Virus record (IMG/VR): IMGVR_UViG_3300017963_000674
Location: 1-26,955 of that record
Strand: one strand, 5' to 3'
DNA from: a virus
DNA length: 26,955 nt
The number at the start of each line of letters is the position of its first letter. Position 1 is the first letter of the stretch. The notes below the pieces were generated by a model. It made no database searches. It was not told the origin of the DNA and saw nothing but the letters and a program-made list of their open reading frames with translations. The translations under genes were made by a program, and so were the position numbers. This document shows positions 1 to 7,961 of the stretch, piece after piece.

Positions 1-171
1 CTGGCGCTGGGGCTGGGCGATTCGGACGCGCTGGGGCTGGATGATGGTGAAACGCTAGCGCTGGGGCTGGGCGATTCGGATGCGCTGGGGCTGGATGATG
101 GTGAAACACTGGCGCTGGGGCTGGATGATGGTGAAACGCTGGCGCTGGGGCTGGATGATGGTGAAACGCTG
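1..171 (-). repeat. Tandem 30/24-nt repeats encoding a Ser/Pro linker
   Basis: Units of 30 nt (coding SVSPSSSPSA) and 24 nt (coding SESPSPSA) alternate in one reading frame. The order seen is three 30-nt units, then 24, 30, and 24 at the window edge. Copies differ by only a few bases, which points to recent expansion by slippage or recombination. The array continues past the window edge, so its full length is unknown. Confidence 0.9.
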
Positions 172-1094
172 GCCGACGGCGAACTACTTGCGGCAGCTTC
201 TGGATAACCAACCAAGAAAAAATCGACATTCGTGCTTGATATGTTACCTTCTATTAACCGACTGGCGTCCGCTTCAACAATCCCCCATGCATGTTGTTCT
301 CCCGCACATGGGCCGGTTACATTTTCACTTGAACCATTTTCGCGTAACCCATACGTTTGAGACCATACAGTAGATATCACCTCAATAAAGCCGCCGGTTG
401 CTCCTACTGGCAAAGCACTTAAATCCGTCCATGTTCCGGTTGAACCAAGTGAAAGGGCGGTTGCATTGGTATTGAATGTACAGTTATCAGTAATATACCC
501 AACTAACCATAATTCTGCATTGGAATGATCATCAACATTCGCCTCGCAAATTTCCGAATTATCGACCCCAATGATTGCCGCGCTTCTTTGGTCGCAATCA
601 TAAACTCTGTTATCGGTTGAACCATTTTCGCGAATTCCCCAGTCATTAGCTGAAGGCGCGATAACCTGAAAAATTGCGCCTGTTGCGGTATCGCCGCCGG
701 TATCGGTTGAAATATCCACATCGACCCAACTGCTAGAACTGCCCGGCGTTTTGTCAACCGCGTTTGTAAAAAATGATGCGTCCGCGCCAAAATAACCAAC
801 TAACCAAAGATTGTAGTCGCTCCAATCCGCCGAATACGCTTCAAAAATTCGGTTTGAATCAACACCTATTGCCATCCAACAATGCGAATCGTCGCCGTAT
901 AGATAGTCTGACATTGTATCGGTTGACCCATTCTTACGTACACCAAACGAATCTACACTTGCATTTCCAACATTTTGGAAATGCAAAATAACGCCAGTCG
1001 CGCCGCTTGGCACGCTTGACGATACGTCAACGTCAACCCACGAACTATCAGTACCAGGTGTTACATCTGAAGGGGATAACCATGTTATCGCCAT
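1..1094 (-). CDS. Tail protein with three tandem domains and Ser/Pro linker (partial, runs off left edge)
   Basis: An open frame starts at ATG 1094 and stays open for 364 codons to the window edge, so the C-terminus is missing. It begins 6 nt after the preceding gene's stop. Residues 1-300 hold three copies of a roughly 97-residue unit. Each has a W-[VT]-D strand, then an aromatic-G-[VIL]-R-[KE]-N-G-S motif (residues 50-57, 152-159 and 248-255), then an L-V-G-Y motif ending near residues 101, 200 and 297. Residues 303-364 are a low-complexity linker built of SVSPSSSPSA and SESPSPSA units. Last known gene of the tail operon, after the Dit protein, so a tail tip, fibre or receptor-binding component is likely (inference). 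The domain family was not recognised. The complementary strand of the linker is also open, but it has no start, RBS or neighbours on that strand. Confidence 0.8.
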   Translation of the reverse strand, partial: MAITWLSPSDVTPGTDSSWVDVDVSSSVPSGATGVILHFQNVGNASVDSFGVRKNGSTDTMSDYLYGDDSHCWMAIGVDSNRIFEAYSADWSDYNLWLVGYFGADASFFTNAVDKTPGSSSSWVDVDISTDTGGDTATGAIFQVIAPSANDWGIRENGSTDNRVYDCDQRSAAIIGVDNSEICEANVDDHSNAELWLVGYITDNCTFNTNATALSLGSTGTWTDLSALPVGATGGFIEVISTVWSQTYGLRENGSSENVTGPCAGEQHAWGIVEADASRLIEGNISSTNVDFFLVGYPEAAASSSPSASVSPSSSPSASVSPSSSPSASVSPSSSPSASESPSPSASVSPSSSPSASESPSPSA

Positions 1095-1100
1095 TAAATA

Positions 1101-1535
1101 TTATTCCTTGCGTTCCCGCTTTGGCTTTTGGATAGTTATTCCGCGTTCGGTTTTAATCGTTTTGATTGCTTGCGTTGCTTTCGCTGACCGGCGACCTATG
1201 GGGCGATTATCTTTATCGCGAATAATATCATACTTGTTTTCATCATATCGTTTTTCTGCCGGCAGCTTGCGATTTTCTGCATGTAGTTCTTCCGTATAAT
1301 GCAACCAAATTAAACCATGCAAAATATCAAATAGTTCCTTCGATTCTTCGGCAGTTGGTTGCACATCGTAACCGTTCCAAGACTTGCTTTGGCCGTGTTT
1401 CCAGTAGTTATAATATGAGTCTTCTAGGCTGTCATGAAGATTGTTGTAACCCGCGTCAAGATTGCGCCGCAATGCTTCGAATTGTACGCCCGCCAAATTG
1501 CGATTATGATTAAAATATCTTTTGCGCTTCGCCAT
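1101..1535 (-). CDS. Hypothetical basic tail-operon protein, 144 aa
   Basis: ATG 1535 is preceded by a strong Shine-Dalgarno run (AAGGAAGGGG), and the gene sits 15 nt after the Dit gene and 6 nt before the next tail protein. The product is charged and soluble: a basic N-terminus (MAKRKRYFNHNRN), an aromatic helix-rich middle (residues 30-85) and a Lys/Arg-rich C-terminal tail. No signal peptide, membrane segment or catalytic motif is visible. I do not recognise the family. Its place between the Dit protein and the terminal tail protein suggests an assembly factor or a small baseplate part, but that rests on position alone. Confidence 0.75.
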   Translation of the reverse strand: MAKRKRYFNHNRNLAGVQFEALRRNLDAGYNNLHDSLEDSYYNYWKHGQSKSWNGYDVQPTAEESKELFDILHGLIWLHYTEELHAENRKLPAEKRYDENKYDIIRDKDNRPIGRRSAKATQAIKTIKTERGITIQKPKRERKE

Positions 1536-1550
1536 TAGAAACCCCTTCCT

Positions 1551-4088
1551 TTAATCCGCGCTTTTGTAAGCATTCACCCATTCCGCCCATGCGGTTATTG
1601 CCGCCCCGTTATTAATTAAAAACACCGTTATTTCATTATCCCCGGGCAATAGGGATAATTCTCCAAAATCACTATTTGGTAATATTGCATCAAACCGCTG
1701 CCCAAAAAAATCAGAAATTACTGTTTTTTCTTTTGGTTCAAGGTTGATAGATATGGTCTCACCATCTAACAAGCCATAGTTAAAAAACAAGCGGCGGCCC
1801 GTTGTTTCATTGGTAAACGTTGCCATCAATGTAGAAGTCCCGCCGGTACGCTTAAAATACATTTTGGGGTAAACGGGTTGGTTCCCTTCATTGTCAATTG
1901 TAACCAGTCCAGCATAATCAACCGACCCATTAGTGGAAAACCCTATATATAAGTCAAAATTGTTTGGGTTTATTGGATCTGGCGGCCCAAATTCGGGAGA
2001 ATAAACAATTGATACCCCTGGGACTTCCGTATCTACTTGTGCAAATGATGCGCCATTCCAAACGGTCAAATATTCAATGTTATCATTCCCGCCGGCGGAA
2101 GTGAACGCGCCGGAAATGTACAAATCATTATTAGGGGCTAACCTTAACGTCTGCACATTCCCGCCGGCGGATCCAACGCCGCCGCCCATATCAACCCATG
2201 ATACCCCATTCCATTCAGCCAGGCCGGACAACGTGTTACCGCTGGCGGCGGTAAATATGCCGCCCGCGACTAAATTGCCATTTTCCAAAATCACCAAATC
2301 ATAGACAATGGTGCCAGTAAAGCCGCCATCCAAGTCGCTCCATGTGGTTCCATCCCATTGGGCAACATAGTTAACTGTATTGCCGCCGGCGGTCGAGAAA
2401 AAGCCGCCCACATAAATGGTATTATCCAAACCAACCGCAATTGAAGTCGAGTAATTATTTAGCCCGGTTCCCAACGCGGAAAAACTTGAACCGTCCCAAG
2501 ATGCGATACGATTCGCCGCGGTTCCGCCTATGGATGTGAACGCGCCGCCAACATACATTATCCCAGTTTTGTCAAATGCAAAACTTTTAACCAACCCGTT
2601 GGCACCGGTACCCAACGCGGAAAAACTTGAACCATTCCAAGATACTAAATAGTCCGCGTTTGCAATTCCAGCCGCATTTGTAAATAGGCCACCAAAATAA
2701 ATGGTGCCGTCTGGCCCTTCTGCTATTGCTTCAACGTTGCCGTTAATATCGGACGCGCTTCCAATTGTATGCCATGTTTCCGCTTGTGGGTCGTATCTGG
2801 CAATATAATCACGCCCAGCCACGCCGCCCCAACCAGTAAATGAACCGCCTATATAAATATCACCGGTTGAAGCCCGTAAGATTTGGAAAACGGTACCGCC
2901 GGATGTATGCGCGCCAACGCCCAAATTATCCCATTGTTTTGAACTTTTCAACCTGGCGGCGATATTATAAACCGTATGGGTGTCAGTTGTATCTAATCCA
3001 ATGGCATGGTTGCCTATTTCATAGAAAAACGGATCCGGCGCAAAAAAACGAATTGCCGCCCGTTCGACATAACCAGGCGCGCTGGCGGTTATGGATCCTT
3101 CAAGGCCGGATTCATAATATGCTTTTATTTCCTTTTGCACCGCCGCGCCTGAATAACGCAATGTCACGGGTTGCCATCCGCCTGGATCGGCTGGATAGGC
3201 GTCATGGGCTAAAACATCAATTAAGGCCTGGCGTTTGGTTTGCAAATCATCCCAGCCGCCCGACTCGTGAAATGCGCCCGTTATGGTGAAAACTCGAGGC
3301 GGTTGTTTTATACTGTTGAATTGCGCGCCAGGCAAGTCCGCATATGAATCCGCGTTAACCATAATGGGAGAATAACCCGCGCCCAAAAAACCGCTGGTAT
3401 AAAAATCAAAATCATCTTGCAAGTCCCTAACCCGCCCGCCGGCGCGCGCGGTCGCGGCGCGCGTGCTAAATGATTCATTAGCAACGCCATCCCAAACACA
3501 GCCGGGTCTGGATCCATCACAATACGTTGTCCAGTAATCTTTTTCCTCAATTTGCACACCATCCACATACCAGTCACCGGATCCCGCGCCCGATTGCAAA
3601 ATATAAAACGTGGTTGACCCATTGCATTGGGCCGCCGGCAATTGTACGCCATACAGATTCCAGTTTTCATCAATCGACTCAATTAAGGTTGGCACATGGT
3701 AATTGCTGACGTCAATGGTGGTTGTAAGGCCGCCCGCCGGCAAGGTGCCCCGAACGCGAAACGTCGCATAATGAATCGCATTGGCAAGCGATTCAAGGGT
3801 TAAATGTAACCCTTGCCCATTGGCGGCGGATTGCGCGCGATAAGAATATAAGCCATATTTTTGATAAGTGGTTGAACGTGTTACAACGCCGCCGGCAAAA
3901 TTCCCGGTTGTTTCCGCGGATGGATTCAATACTTTGTTTTCCGTTGCTTCTGGCACAACGATTCCCCAATAGGACATGGAATCCCCCTTAAATACAATGG
4001 GCACATAAATATAATAATTTTGTGCCAAAACTGGATTAAAAAAAACAACCCCAAATAGAAGCGAAAATAGCACTATTTTTTTGATCAT
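1551..4088 (-). CDS. Dit-like distal tail protein with inserted beta-propeller, 845 aa
   Basis: Probable baseplate hub protein at the tail end. From ATG 4088: residues 1-22 are a signal-peptide-like segment (MIKK, hydrophobic core, VLA-Q); about 63-205 resemble a carbohydrate-binding jelly roll with W-Y-V-D-G and a P-G-C-x-W-x-G signature common in phage tail proteins; about 220-366 match the Dit/siphovirus tail-component pattern (PPRVFTITG, LQTKRQAL, PVTLRY, FFAPDPFF); about 384-746 are roughly seven blades with recurrent IY[VIF]GG-F-T and W-[ND]-G-[ST]-[ST]-[FW] motifs; about 747-845 return to a Dit-like C-terminal fold (GETISINLEPKE, LLPGDNEITVF). It follows the tape measure gene, as Dit usually does. 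ATG 4088 has AGAAAGG upstream and lies 13 nt after the tape measure stop. An in-frame ATG at 3977 has an even stronger RBS (AAGGGGG) and gives an 808-aa form without signal peptide. Confidence 0.8.
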   Translation of the reverse strand: MIKKIVLFSLLFGVVFFNPVLAQNYYIYVPIVFKGDSMSYWGIVVPEATENKVLNPSAETTGNFAGGVVTRSTTYQKYGLYSYRAQSAANGQGLHLTLESLANAIHYATFRVRGTLPAGGLTTTIDVSNYHVPTLIESIDENWNLYGVQLPAAQCNGSTTFYILQSGAGSGDWYVDGVQIEEKDYWTTYCDGSRPGCVWDGVANESFSTRAATARAGGRVRDLQDDFDFYTSGFLGAGYSPIMVNADSYADLPGAQFNSIKQPPRVFTITGAFHESGGWDDLQTKRQALIDVLAHDAYPADPGGWQPVTLRYSGAAVQKEIKAYYESGLEGSITASAPGYVERAAIRFFAPDPFFYEIGNHAIGLDTTDTHTVYNIAARLKSSKQWDNLGVGAHTSGGTVFQILRASTGDIYIGGSFTGWGGVAGRDYIARYDPQAETWHTIGSASDINGNVEAIAEGPDGTIYFGGLFTNAAGIANADYLVSWNGSSFSALGTGANGLVKSFAFDKTGIMYVGGAFTSIGGTAANRIASWDGSSFSALGTGLNNYSTSIAVGLDNTIYVGGFFSTAGGNTVNYVAQWDGTTWSDLDGGFTGTIVYDLVILENGNLVAGGIFTAASGNTLSGLAEWNGVSWVDMGGGVGSAGGNVQTLRLAPNNDLYISGAFTSAGGNDNIEYLTVWNGASFAQVDTEVPGVSIVYSPEFGPPDPINPNNFDLYIGFSTNGSVDYAGLVTIDNEGNQPVYPKMYFKRTGGTSTLMATFTNETTGRRLFFNYGLLDGETISINLEPKEKTVISDFFGQRFDAILPNSDFGELSLLPGDNEITVFLINNGAAITAWAEWVNAYKSAD
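3978..3990 (-). promoter_or_regulatory. Strong internal ribosome binding site before ATG 3977
   Basis: The minus strand reads TTTAAGGGGGATTCC directly before the in-frame ATG 3977, a better Shine-Dalgarno match and spacing than the upstream start at 4088. The shorter product starts MSYWGIVVPEAT, a usual cytoplasmic virion-protein start. Two initiation sites in one frame are therefore possible. Confidence 0.6.
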
Positions 4089-4101
4089 CGGGCCGCCTTT
4101 C

Positions 4102-6549
4102 TTATCCTGGCGTAAACGCGCGCATTGTTTCAAAGTCTTGAATAACTGTAGAAACCGGCGCATTGCTATTTATAGTCTGATTATAATAATAATTGTTTGT
4201 GGTTGCCGACCCGCCGGCGGCGGATCCGCCGCCCAAAACGGTGCCCGCGGAAACGATTGAACCAATGCCGGCGAGTCCACTTATGCCGCCGGCAACGCGA
4301 GTCATGGCATTCACGCCGCCCAGAGCGTCAGTTATGCCACGTAACCCAATTTCAAGCGGTGTTGGTGACCCGGGAGTCAACCACGCCGGCAATGATAAGT
4401 TACGAATTGAATCCGCCAAATTGCGAATCCTATCCGCGACCCCACTAATAGCGTTTTTTAAGGATCCGGCGGCATCCTTTAAGGAGCTAAATAAACTTTT
4501 AACTTTATCTAAGGCAGATGAAAGCGGGCCGCTTAACGCATCCCCTAGAGATTGGAAAATAGGTGTTAAACTACTGGATATAAAATCCCATATTGATTGC
4601 ATTGCCGGAAGTAATACATTTTCAAACAATGCTTGAACCGTTTCTATCGATTTACTTACATTTGCTTCCAACAAATCAGCCAACGCCAAAAATATGGGCA
4701 TAAGCGGGTCTTGTATGAATGCCCAAACGGATTCAATTGCCGGCAATAACACCGTTTGCCATAAATCGGAAAGCGTTTGTAATGCTTCCGGAATATTTGT
4801 CATAAGCCAGTCAAACAATTCCTTTGAAAGCGGCAAAACCGTATTTTGCACAAACGCCCATACATTCATTAAAGCGGGCAATAATATCGTTTGCCAAAAA
4901 TCGGAAAGCGTTTGTAATGCAATGGGGATTTGAATCTGTAACCAATCCCATAATTGTACCAAATAGGGTTGTATTTGATTCCAAACATTTGTGAGTATAT
5001 CTCTAATGCCGCCCCAATTTTCAGTCCATGCCATTGCTAACAAACCAATTGCGGCAATTACCAATGTTACCGGGTTGGCGATGGCGGCAATAGTCGCGGT
5101 TATGGTTGTAAATACGGTCGCGCCGGCAATCACCGCAATAATTGCAACTAATGCATTCCGGAATCCTTCCCAATGCTGATTAACAAATGTTATTGCCTGG
5201 CTTAATGCCGGCATGATATTGGCGGCGATTTGTTGTAATACTGGAGTCACGGATCCGGAAACAATAACCGCCAGGTTGGAAAATTCCATTTTAATATTTT
5301 CAAGAAGAGTCAAGGCTTCTGGCCCCAAACCTAATGCCTCAAAAAGCCCAGCCGCGCCGCCGGCCTGGAATGCATCAAACAAATTTATAACCTTGCCAAT
5401 TATGTCATCAATCACCGGCCCGACTACATCAAAGATACCTAAAACAAAGTCCGTTATCGGGCCAAACGCCGCCATAACTCCAACGCCCAGCCGACTAAAT
5501 GCCGGCGCAATTCGGTCGCCAACATCGGTTAAGAATACCGCGCCGCGGGCCTTGATTTTATCCAACGTTCGCCCGATTCCGGTTTCCATCCTGTTATATG
5601 CGGTATCGGTTGCGCCGGCGGCGTTCGCCATTTCTTCAAGGTTGGCGGTAAAACGGTCGGTGCCCTTACCAGTTAACCCAAGGGCGGCGTTGCCGGCTTC
5701 AACGGATCCAAACAAGTCGCTTATATTTTTACCACTGGCGGCGGCGGCTTCTTCAAGTATCTGCAAGGCCTGTTGTGTATTGCCGCCCTGGGCAATAAAT
5801 TCCTTAAAAGAAACGCCCGCCGCGTCTTCAAACGTTTTGGCGGTTTTGCTTGTGGCCTTGGATAACTCAACAAACATCTGGCGCATTTGCGTGGTTGCAA
5901 CAGAAGTCGGAGTCCCCTGGGCAGTTAGGGCGGCAATGCCGGCGGTAACATCCCCAAACCCAACGCCCAGCGCGCTAGTGGTTGGAATTACATTGAATAA
6001 ACTCTTGCTTAATTGATTGAAGTCAGTTTTTCCCAATTTAACCGCGGTAAACATTAGGTCGCTTGCTTCTGTAGCGTTTATAATATCGGCCCCATACGCA
6101 TTTACAACGCTTGAGATACCATTTACAGCGGTTTCCAATTCGGTAACGCCGCCAACCGCGGCCTTTTGTGCGGTTCCCAGAAAATCAAATACGTTGTTTG
6201 GTGGAACGCCGGCGGATATAGATTGATACAAGGCCGGTACAACCTTGTCGGGCAAGACTCCAAATTCGGCGGCAAACTCTTTAGTTTGCTGGGTCATCTT
6301 ATCCATTGCCGACTCGGTAATGTTAGGCATTAGGGTAAAAACTTCATTCATCCCAGACTCAAAGCCCATGAAAGCATTAAGCCCAGCCACGCCAAAACCG
6401 GCAACCGCCGCGGTTGCCGCGCCAACGCCGGCAACGACTCCAGTCGCCGCAACCTTGCCGATTCCAGAAAGGCCGCCGGTTATTTCTTTAATACTGGCGG
6501 CCCCTTTAGAATTGACAAAAATTTCAATTTGAATGGTATTTTTTGCCAT
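4102..6549 (-). CDS. Tape measure protein, 815 aa
   Basis: Sets tail length and is packed in the tail tube until DNA ejection. ATG 6549 overlaps the stop of the frameshifted chaperone frame (TAATG). Residues 1-60 are an Ala/Gly/Val-rich N-terminus; about 60-330 match TP901-type tape measure proteins (F-E-S-G-M-N-E-V, Y-Q-S-I-S-A-G-V, ALTAQGTPTSVATTQM). About 465-515 hold hydrophobic helices that could insert in the host membrane. Residues 548-682 are three 45-residue repeats (LxxxWQTxLLPAxxxVWAF-like), followed by an amphipathic helical stretch. At the usual ~1.5 angstrom per residue, 815 aa implies a tail of about 120 nm (inference). Context agrees: after the chaperones and before Dit. Confidence 0.95.
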   Translation of the reverse strand: MAKNTIQIEIFVNSKGAASIKEITGGLSGIGKVAATGVVAGVGAATAAVAGFGVAGLNAFMGFESGMNEVFTLMPNITESAMDKMTQQTKEFAAEFGVLPDKVVPALYQSISAGVPPNNVFDFLGTAQKAAVGGVTELETAVNGISSVVNAYGADIINATEASDLMFTAVKLGKTDFNQLSKSLFNVIPTTSALGVGFGDVTAGIAALTAQGTPTSVATTQMRQMFVELSKATSKTAKTFEDAAGVSFKEFIAQGGNTQQALQILEEAAAASGKNISDLFGSVEAGNAALGLTGKGTDRFTANLEEMANAAGATDTAYNRMETGIGRTLDKIKARGAVFLTDVGDRIAPAFSRLGVGVMAAFGPITDFVLGIFDVVGPVIDDIIGKVINLFDAFQAGGAAGLFEALGLGPEALTLLENIKMEFSNLAVIVSGSVTPVLQQIAANIMPALSQAITFVNQHWEGFRNALVAIIAVIAGATVFTTITATIAAIANPVTLVIAAIGLLAMAWTENWGGIRDILTNVWNQIQPYLVQLWDWLQIQIPIALQTLSDFWQTILLPALMNVWAFVQNTVLPLSKELFDWLMTNIPEALQTLSDLWQTVLLPAIESVWAFIQDPLMPIFLALADLLEANVSKSIETVQALFENVLLPAMQSIWDFISSSLTPIFQSLGDALSGPLSSALDKVKSLFSSLKDAAGSLKNAISGVADRIRNLADSIRNLSLPAWLTPGSPTPLEIGLRGITDALGGVNAMTRVAGGISGLAGIGSIVSAGTVLGGGSAAGGSATTNNYYYNQTINSNAPVSTVIQDFETMRAFTPG
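4504..4908 (-). repeat. Three 45-codon tandem repeats in the tape measure gene
   Basis: Repeats occupy 4908-4774, 4773-4639 and 4638-4504. The first two remain similar as DNA (a shared stretch around 4748-4785 and 4883-4920, period 135 nt), while the third has diverged and is recognisable mainly at protein level. Each has a W/F at position 5 and a W at position 17 of the unit. Confidence 0.85.
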
Positions 6550-6757
6550 TATTTCAATTTTTCCTTTTGCGCCTGGATTTTTTCAATCATTTCCCGGGTC
6601 GTTAAATCCTGCAACATTTCCAGCAAATCACGCCCGCGCGTTTCTCGCAATTGTTGCGGCGTTATACCATACATTTGGCGCAATTGATATTTGATTAGTT
6701 CAAGCGGCGGCTTACCTTGCGCCCCCCATAAGAAGTCGGCAAGCCGCCGTTTCAGTT
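6549..6757 (-). CDS. Tail assembly chaperone, T-like -1 frameshift extension
   Basis: A 68-codon frame, -1 relative to the upstream chaperone, runs from the slippery site to TAA 6551-6549. It has no credible start of its own. After the shift it reads LKRRLADFLWGAQGKPPLEL and continues with a helical, charged sequence ending QAQKEKLK. Joined to the upstream gene it would give a gpGT-type fusion of about 168 residues. Its stop overlaps the tape measure ATG, the usual place for this chaperone pair. Frame arithmetic was checked codon by codon between 6758 and 6645, and the terminal stop is in the same frame. Confidence 0.85.
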
Positions 6758-6761
6758 TTTT
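6705..6761 (-). promoter_or_regulatory. -1 programmed frameshift site with stimulatory stem-loop
   Basis: The heptamer A AAA AAC lies at 6761-6755 in the correct zero-frame phase (GGA AAA AAC TGA), with the zero-frame stop immediately after. Five nucleotides later a 12-bp stem begins: 6749-6738 (CGGCGGCTTGCC) pairs with 6716-6705 (GGTAAGCCGCCG), with one G-U pair and a 21-nt loop. Heptamer, spacer length and downstream structure together match the standard arrangement for -1 frameshifting. Confidence 0.88.
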
Positions 6762-7057
6762 CCCGCAAAATCAGGATTCGCGGCGGCCTTAACCGCATCA
6801 CCGACCGCCTCTTGAATAATGAACAAATCCAACCCACTATAACCACGGTTGCGAACACCGCCAACCACAAGACGGTCGAGAGTATCTAAAACAACGCCCA
6901 TTGTTACACCTTCAACCCGCGGGTCTAGTTTTTCCCAGTCTTCTAATAACATTTCATCTAAATCAATTTCCAATTTGATGGTTTTGCCCTTCTGGGTTGT
7001 AACCGTTGCCGTGTTATCGGGTTGGCTTGCTGCCTTGTTAGTTTTTTGTTTTGCCAC
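6752..7057 (-). CDS. Tail assembly chaperone, G-like zero-frame product, 101 aa
   Basis: Small acidic protein between the major tail protein and tape measure genes, the position of the lambda gpG family. It binds the tape measure protein during tail assembly. The GTG start at 7057 is supported by AAAGGA 9 nt upstream; the ATG at 7064 is in another frame and soon stops. The first 20 residues are Lys/Gln/Thr-rich and polar; residues 26-50 have an acidic LEIDLDEMLLEDWEKLD segment; the rest is helical, ending DFAGKN. Translation ends directly after a slippery heptamer, so a minor fraction should continue into the -1 frame. Identification rests mainly on position and the frameshift signal. Confidence 0.88.
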   Translation of the reverse strand: MAKQKTNKAASQPDNTATVTTQKGKTIKLEIDLDEMLLEDWEKLDPRVEGVTMGVVLDTLDRLVVGGVRNRGYSGLDLFIIQEAVGDAVKAAANPDFAGKN

Positions 7058-7106
7058 GATTCATGATCCTTTCACGCTATGCGATTCAATAAAGAGTATT
7101 AAATTT

Positions 7107-7568
7107 TTAACTGTCAACAATGGTGGTTGTCCAGCCGGGAATCTTGAACTTAAAGCCGCCCATAATTGGGTCACCGCTGGCGGCGTCCAATTGCGGATAA
7201 GTGAAGCCCGTTAACCGCCCTTCACCGCTGGTTAATTGCTCATATCCCGCGCCATCGCCGCGCGGCGTTACGCGGACATAGAATGCGTTATCACATCCGG
7301 TTTGCTCAAACAATTCCCTTACGGTTTCATAAGCGTCCGCATCCGTTTCATTGTAAACAATGTTGATTGACGGTTCAAGCGGTTCTTTTTTGCCCGCGCC
7401 GATAATCGCAGTATTTCCGTCAAGGGTGTAAATCTCACCATTTATAACGGTTTGCTCATTATCAGAAAGGGTGTTAGTTGCGCCTGAAATATCCGTCCAA
7501 CTGGCGGCGTCCGAACTAATTTCAACTTTACCACATGCCATACTTACTTGATTCGATACTTGAGTCAT
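7107..7568 (-). CDS. Major tail protein (tail tube), 153 aa
   Basis: Forms the tail tube as stacked hexameric rings. ATG 7568 has a strong RBS (AAGGAAGGTG). The N-terminal beta-rich segment (ACGKVEISSDAASWTDISG) and the pattern INIVYNETDADAYETVRELF, a polar turn and FYVRVTPRGDGAG are typical of short siphovirus tail tube proteins, as is the C-terminal GGFKFKIPGWTTT strand. Length is normal for this class without an Ig-like extension. It comes after the connector and terminator genes and before the chaperones. The family assignment is by eye. Confidence 0.85.
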   Translation of the reverse strand: MTQVSNQVSMACGKVEISSDAASWTDISGATNTLSDNEQTVINGEIYTLDGNTAIIGAGKKEPLEPSINIVYNETDADAYETVRELFEQTGCDNAFYVRVTPRGDGAGYEQLTSGEGRLTGFTYPQLDAASGDPIMGGFKFKIPGWTTTIVDS

Positions 7569-7610
7569 TTGTTCACCTTCCTTTGTTACCTACTGGCAAC
7601 GGATCACCTA

Positions 7611-7961
7611 TCAATCACCTTTTTTTGGTGCGGGCGGCTCAATTGCCCGCTGGACTTCTGTTTGCCATTTATCAACCGTTTGGGCGGATTTGTGATTAAA
7701 CAAATCGGTTATTTCCGCTTTTTTTTCATCGCTTGCATTGAGTAAATCAGAAACAGAAACAACCCCAATTGTTTCCAGTTTTGCCGCCCGTTTTGACCAT
7801 CCAGCCAATTCAACAATGGGCGGCGTTGCCACTAATGCGACCGCCTTGTTAGCAATAAGGCCGCCCAAAACATCCGCCGGATATTGAGACTCCGGAAATG
7901 TTTGCCCCTTGCTTAACCCGCTGGAAAGCGGCGTTTTTTTTATCACCCTATACCATAACAC
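7611..7961 (-). CDS. Small HhH-like protein upstream of major tail protein, 116 aa
   Basis: GTG 7961 is chosen because GGGGG stands 7 nt before it and no in-frame ATG fits. Residues 1-50 contain a short basic segment and a hydrophobic GGLIANKAVALVAT stretch. Residues 55-105 (GWSKRAAKLETIGVVSVSDL, then a helical part ending DKWQTEV) look like a small helix-hairpin-helix fold of the DUF4332 kind. It is the first gene of the tail operon, 42 nt before the major tail protein. Role unknown; comparable small proteins often sit at the head-tail/tail boundary. It lacks signal peptide and cysteines. Confidence 0.7.
   Translation of the reverse strand: MLWYRVIKKTPLSSGLSKGQTFPESQYPADVLGGLIANKAVALVATPPIVELAGWSKRAAKLETIGVVSVSDLLNASDEKKAEITDLFNHKSAQTVDKWQTEVQRAIEPPAPKKGD

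Noticed and set aside
1-171. CRISPR-like array
   Set aside because: No unique spacers; units are contiguous, in frame and code for a Ser/Pro linker.
1-206. Plus-strand open frame across the repeats (LALGLGDSDALGLDDGET-like)
   Set aside because: It has no start in the window and ends soon after the repeats, while the minus-strand frame continues for 364 codons with non-repetitive domains.
3308-3682. 124-aa minus-strand frame inside the Dit gene
   Set aside because: Out-of-frame shadow of a gene with clear tail-protein motifs; no RBS.
4216-4233. GGCGGCGGATCCGCCGCC palindrome in the tape measure gene, the same as within 17064-17081
   Set aside because: It encodes a Gly/Ser/Ala linker with the genome's preferred codons; sharing is probably due to GGATCC and GGCGGC enrichment.
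5213-6016. Long plus-strand open frame (267 aa) and several smaller ones opposite the tape measure gene
   Set aside because: They are antisense to a well-supported tape measure gene, low in complexity, without RBS, and caused by its codon use.
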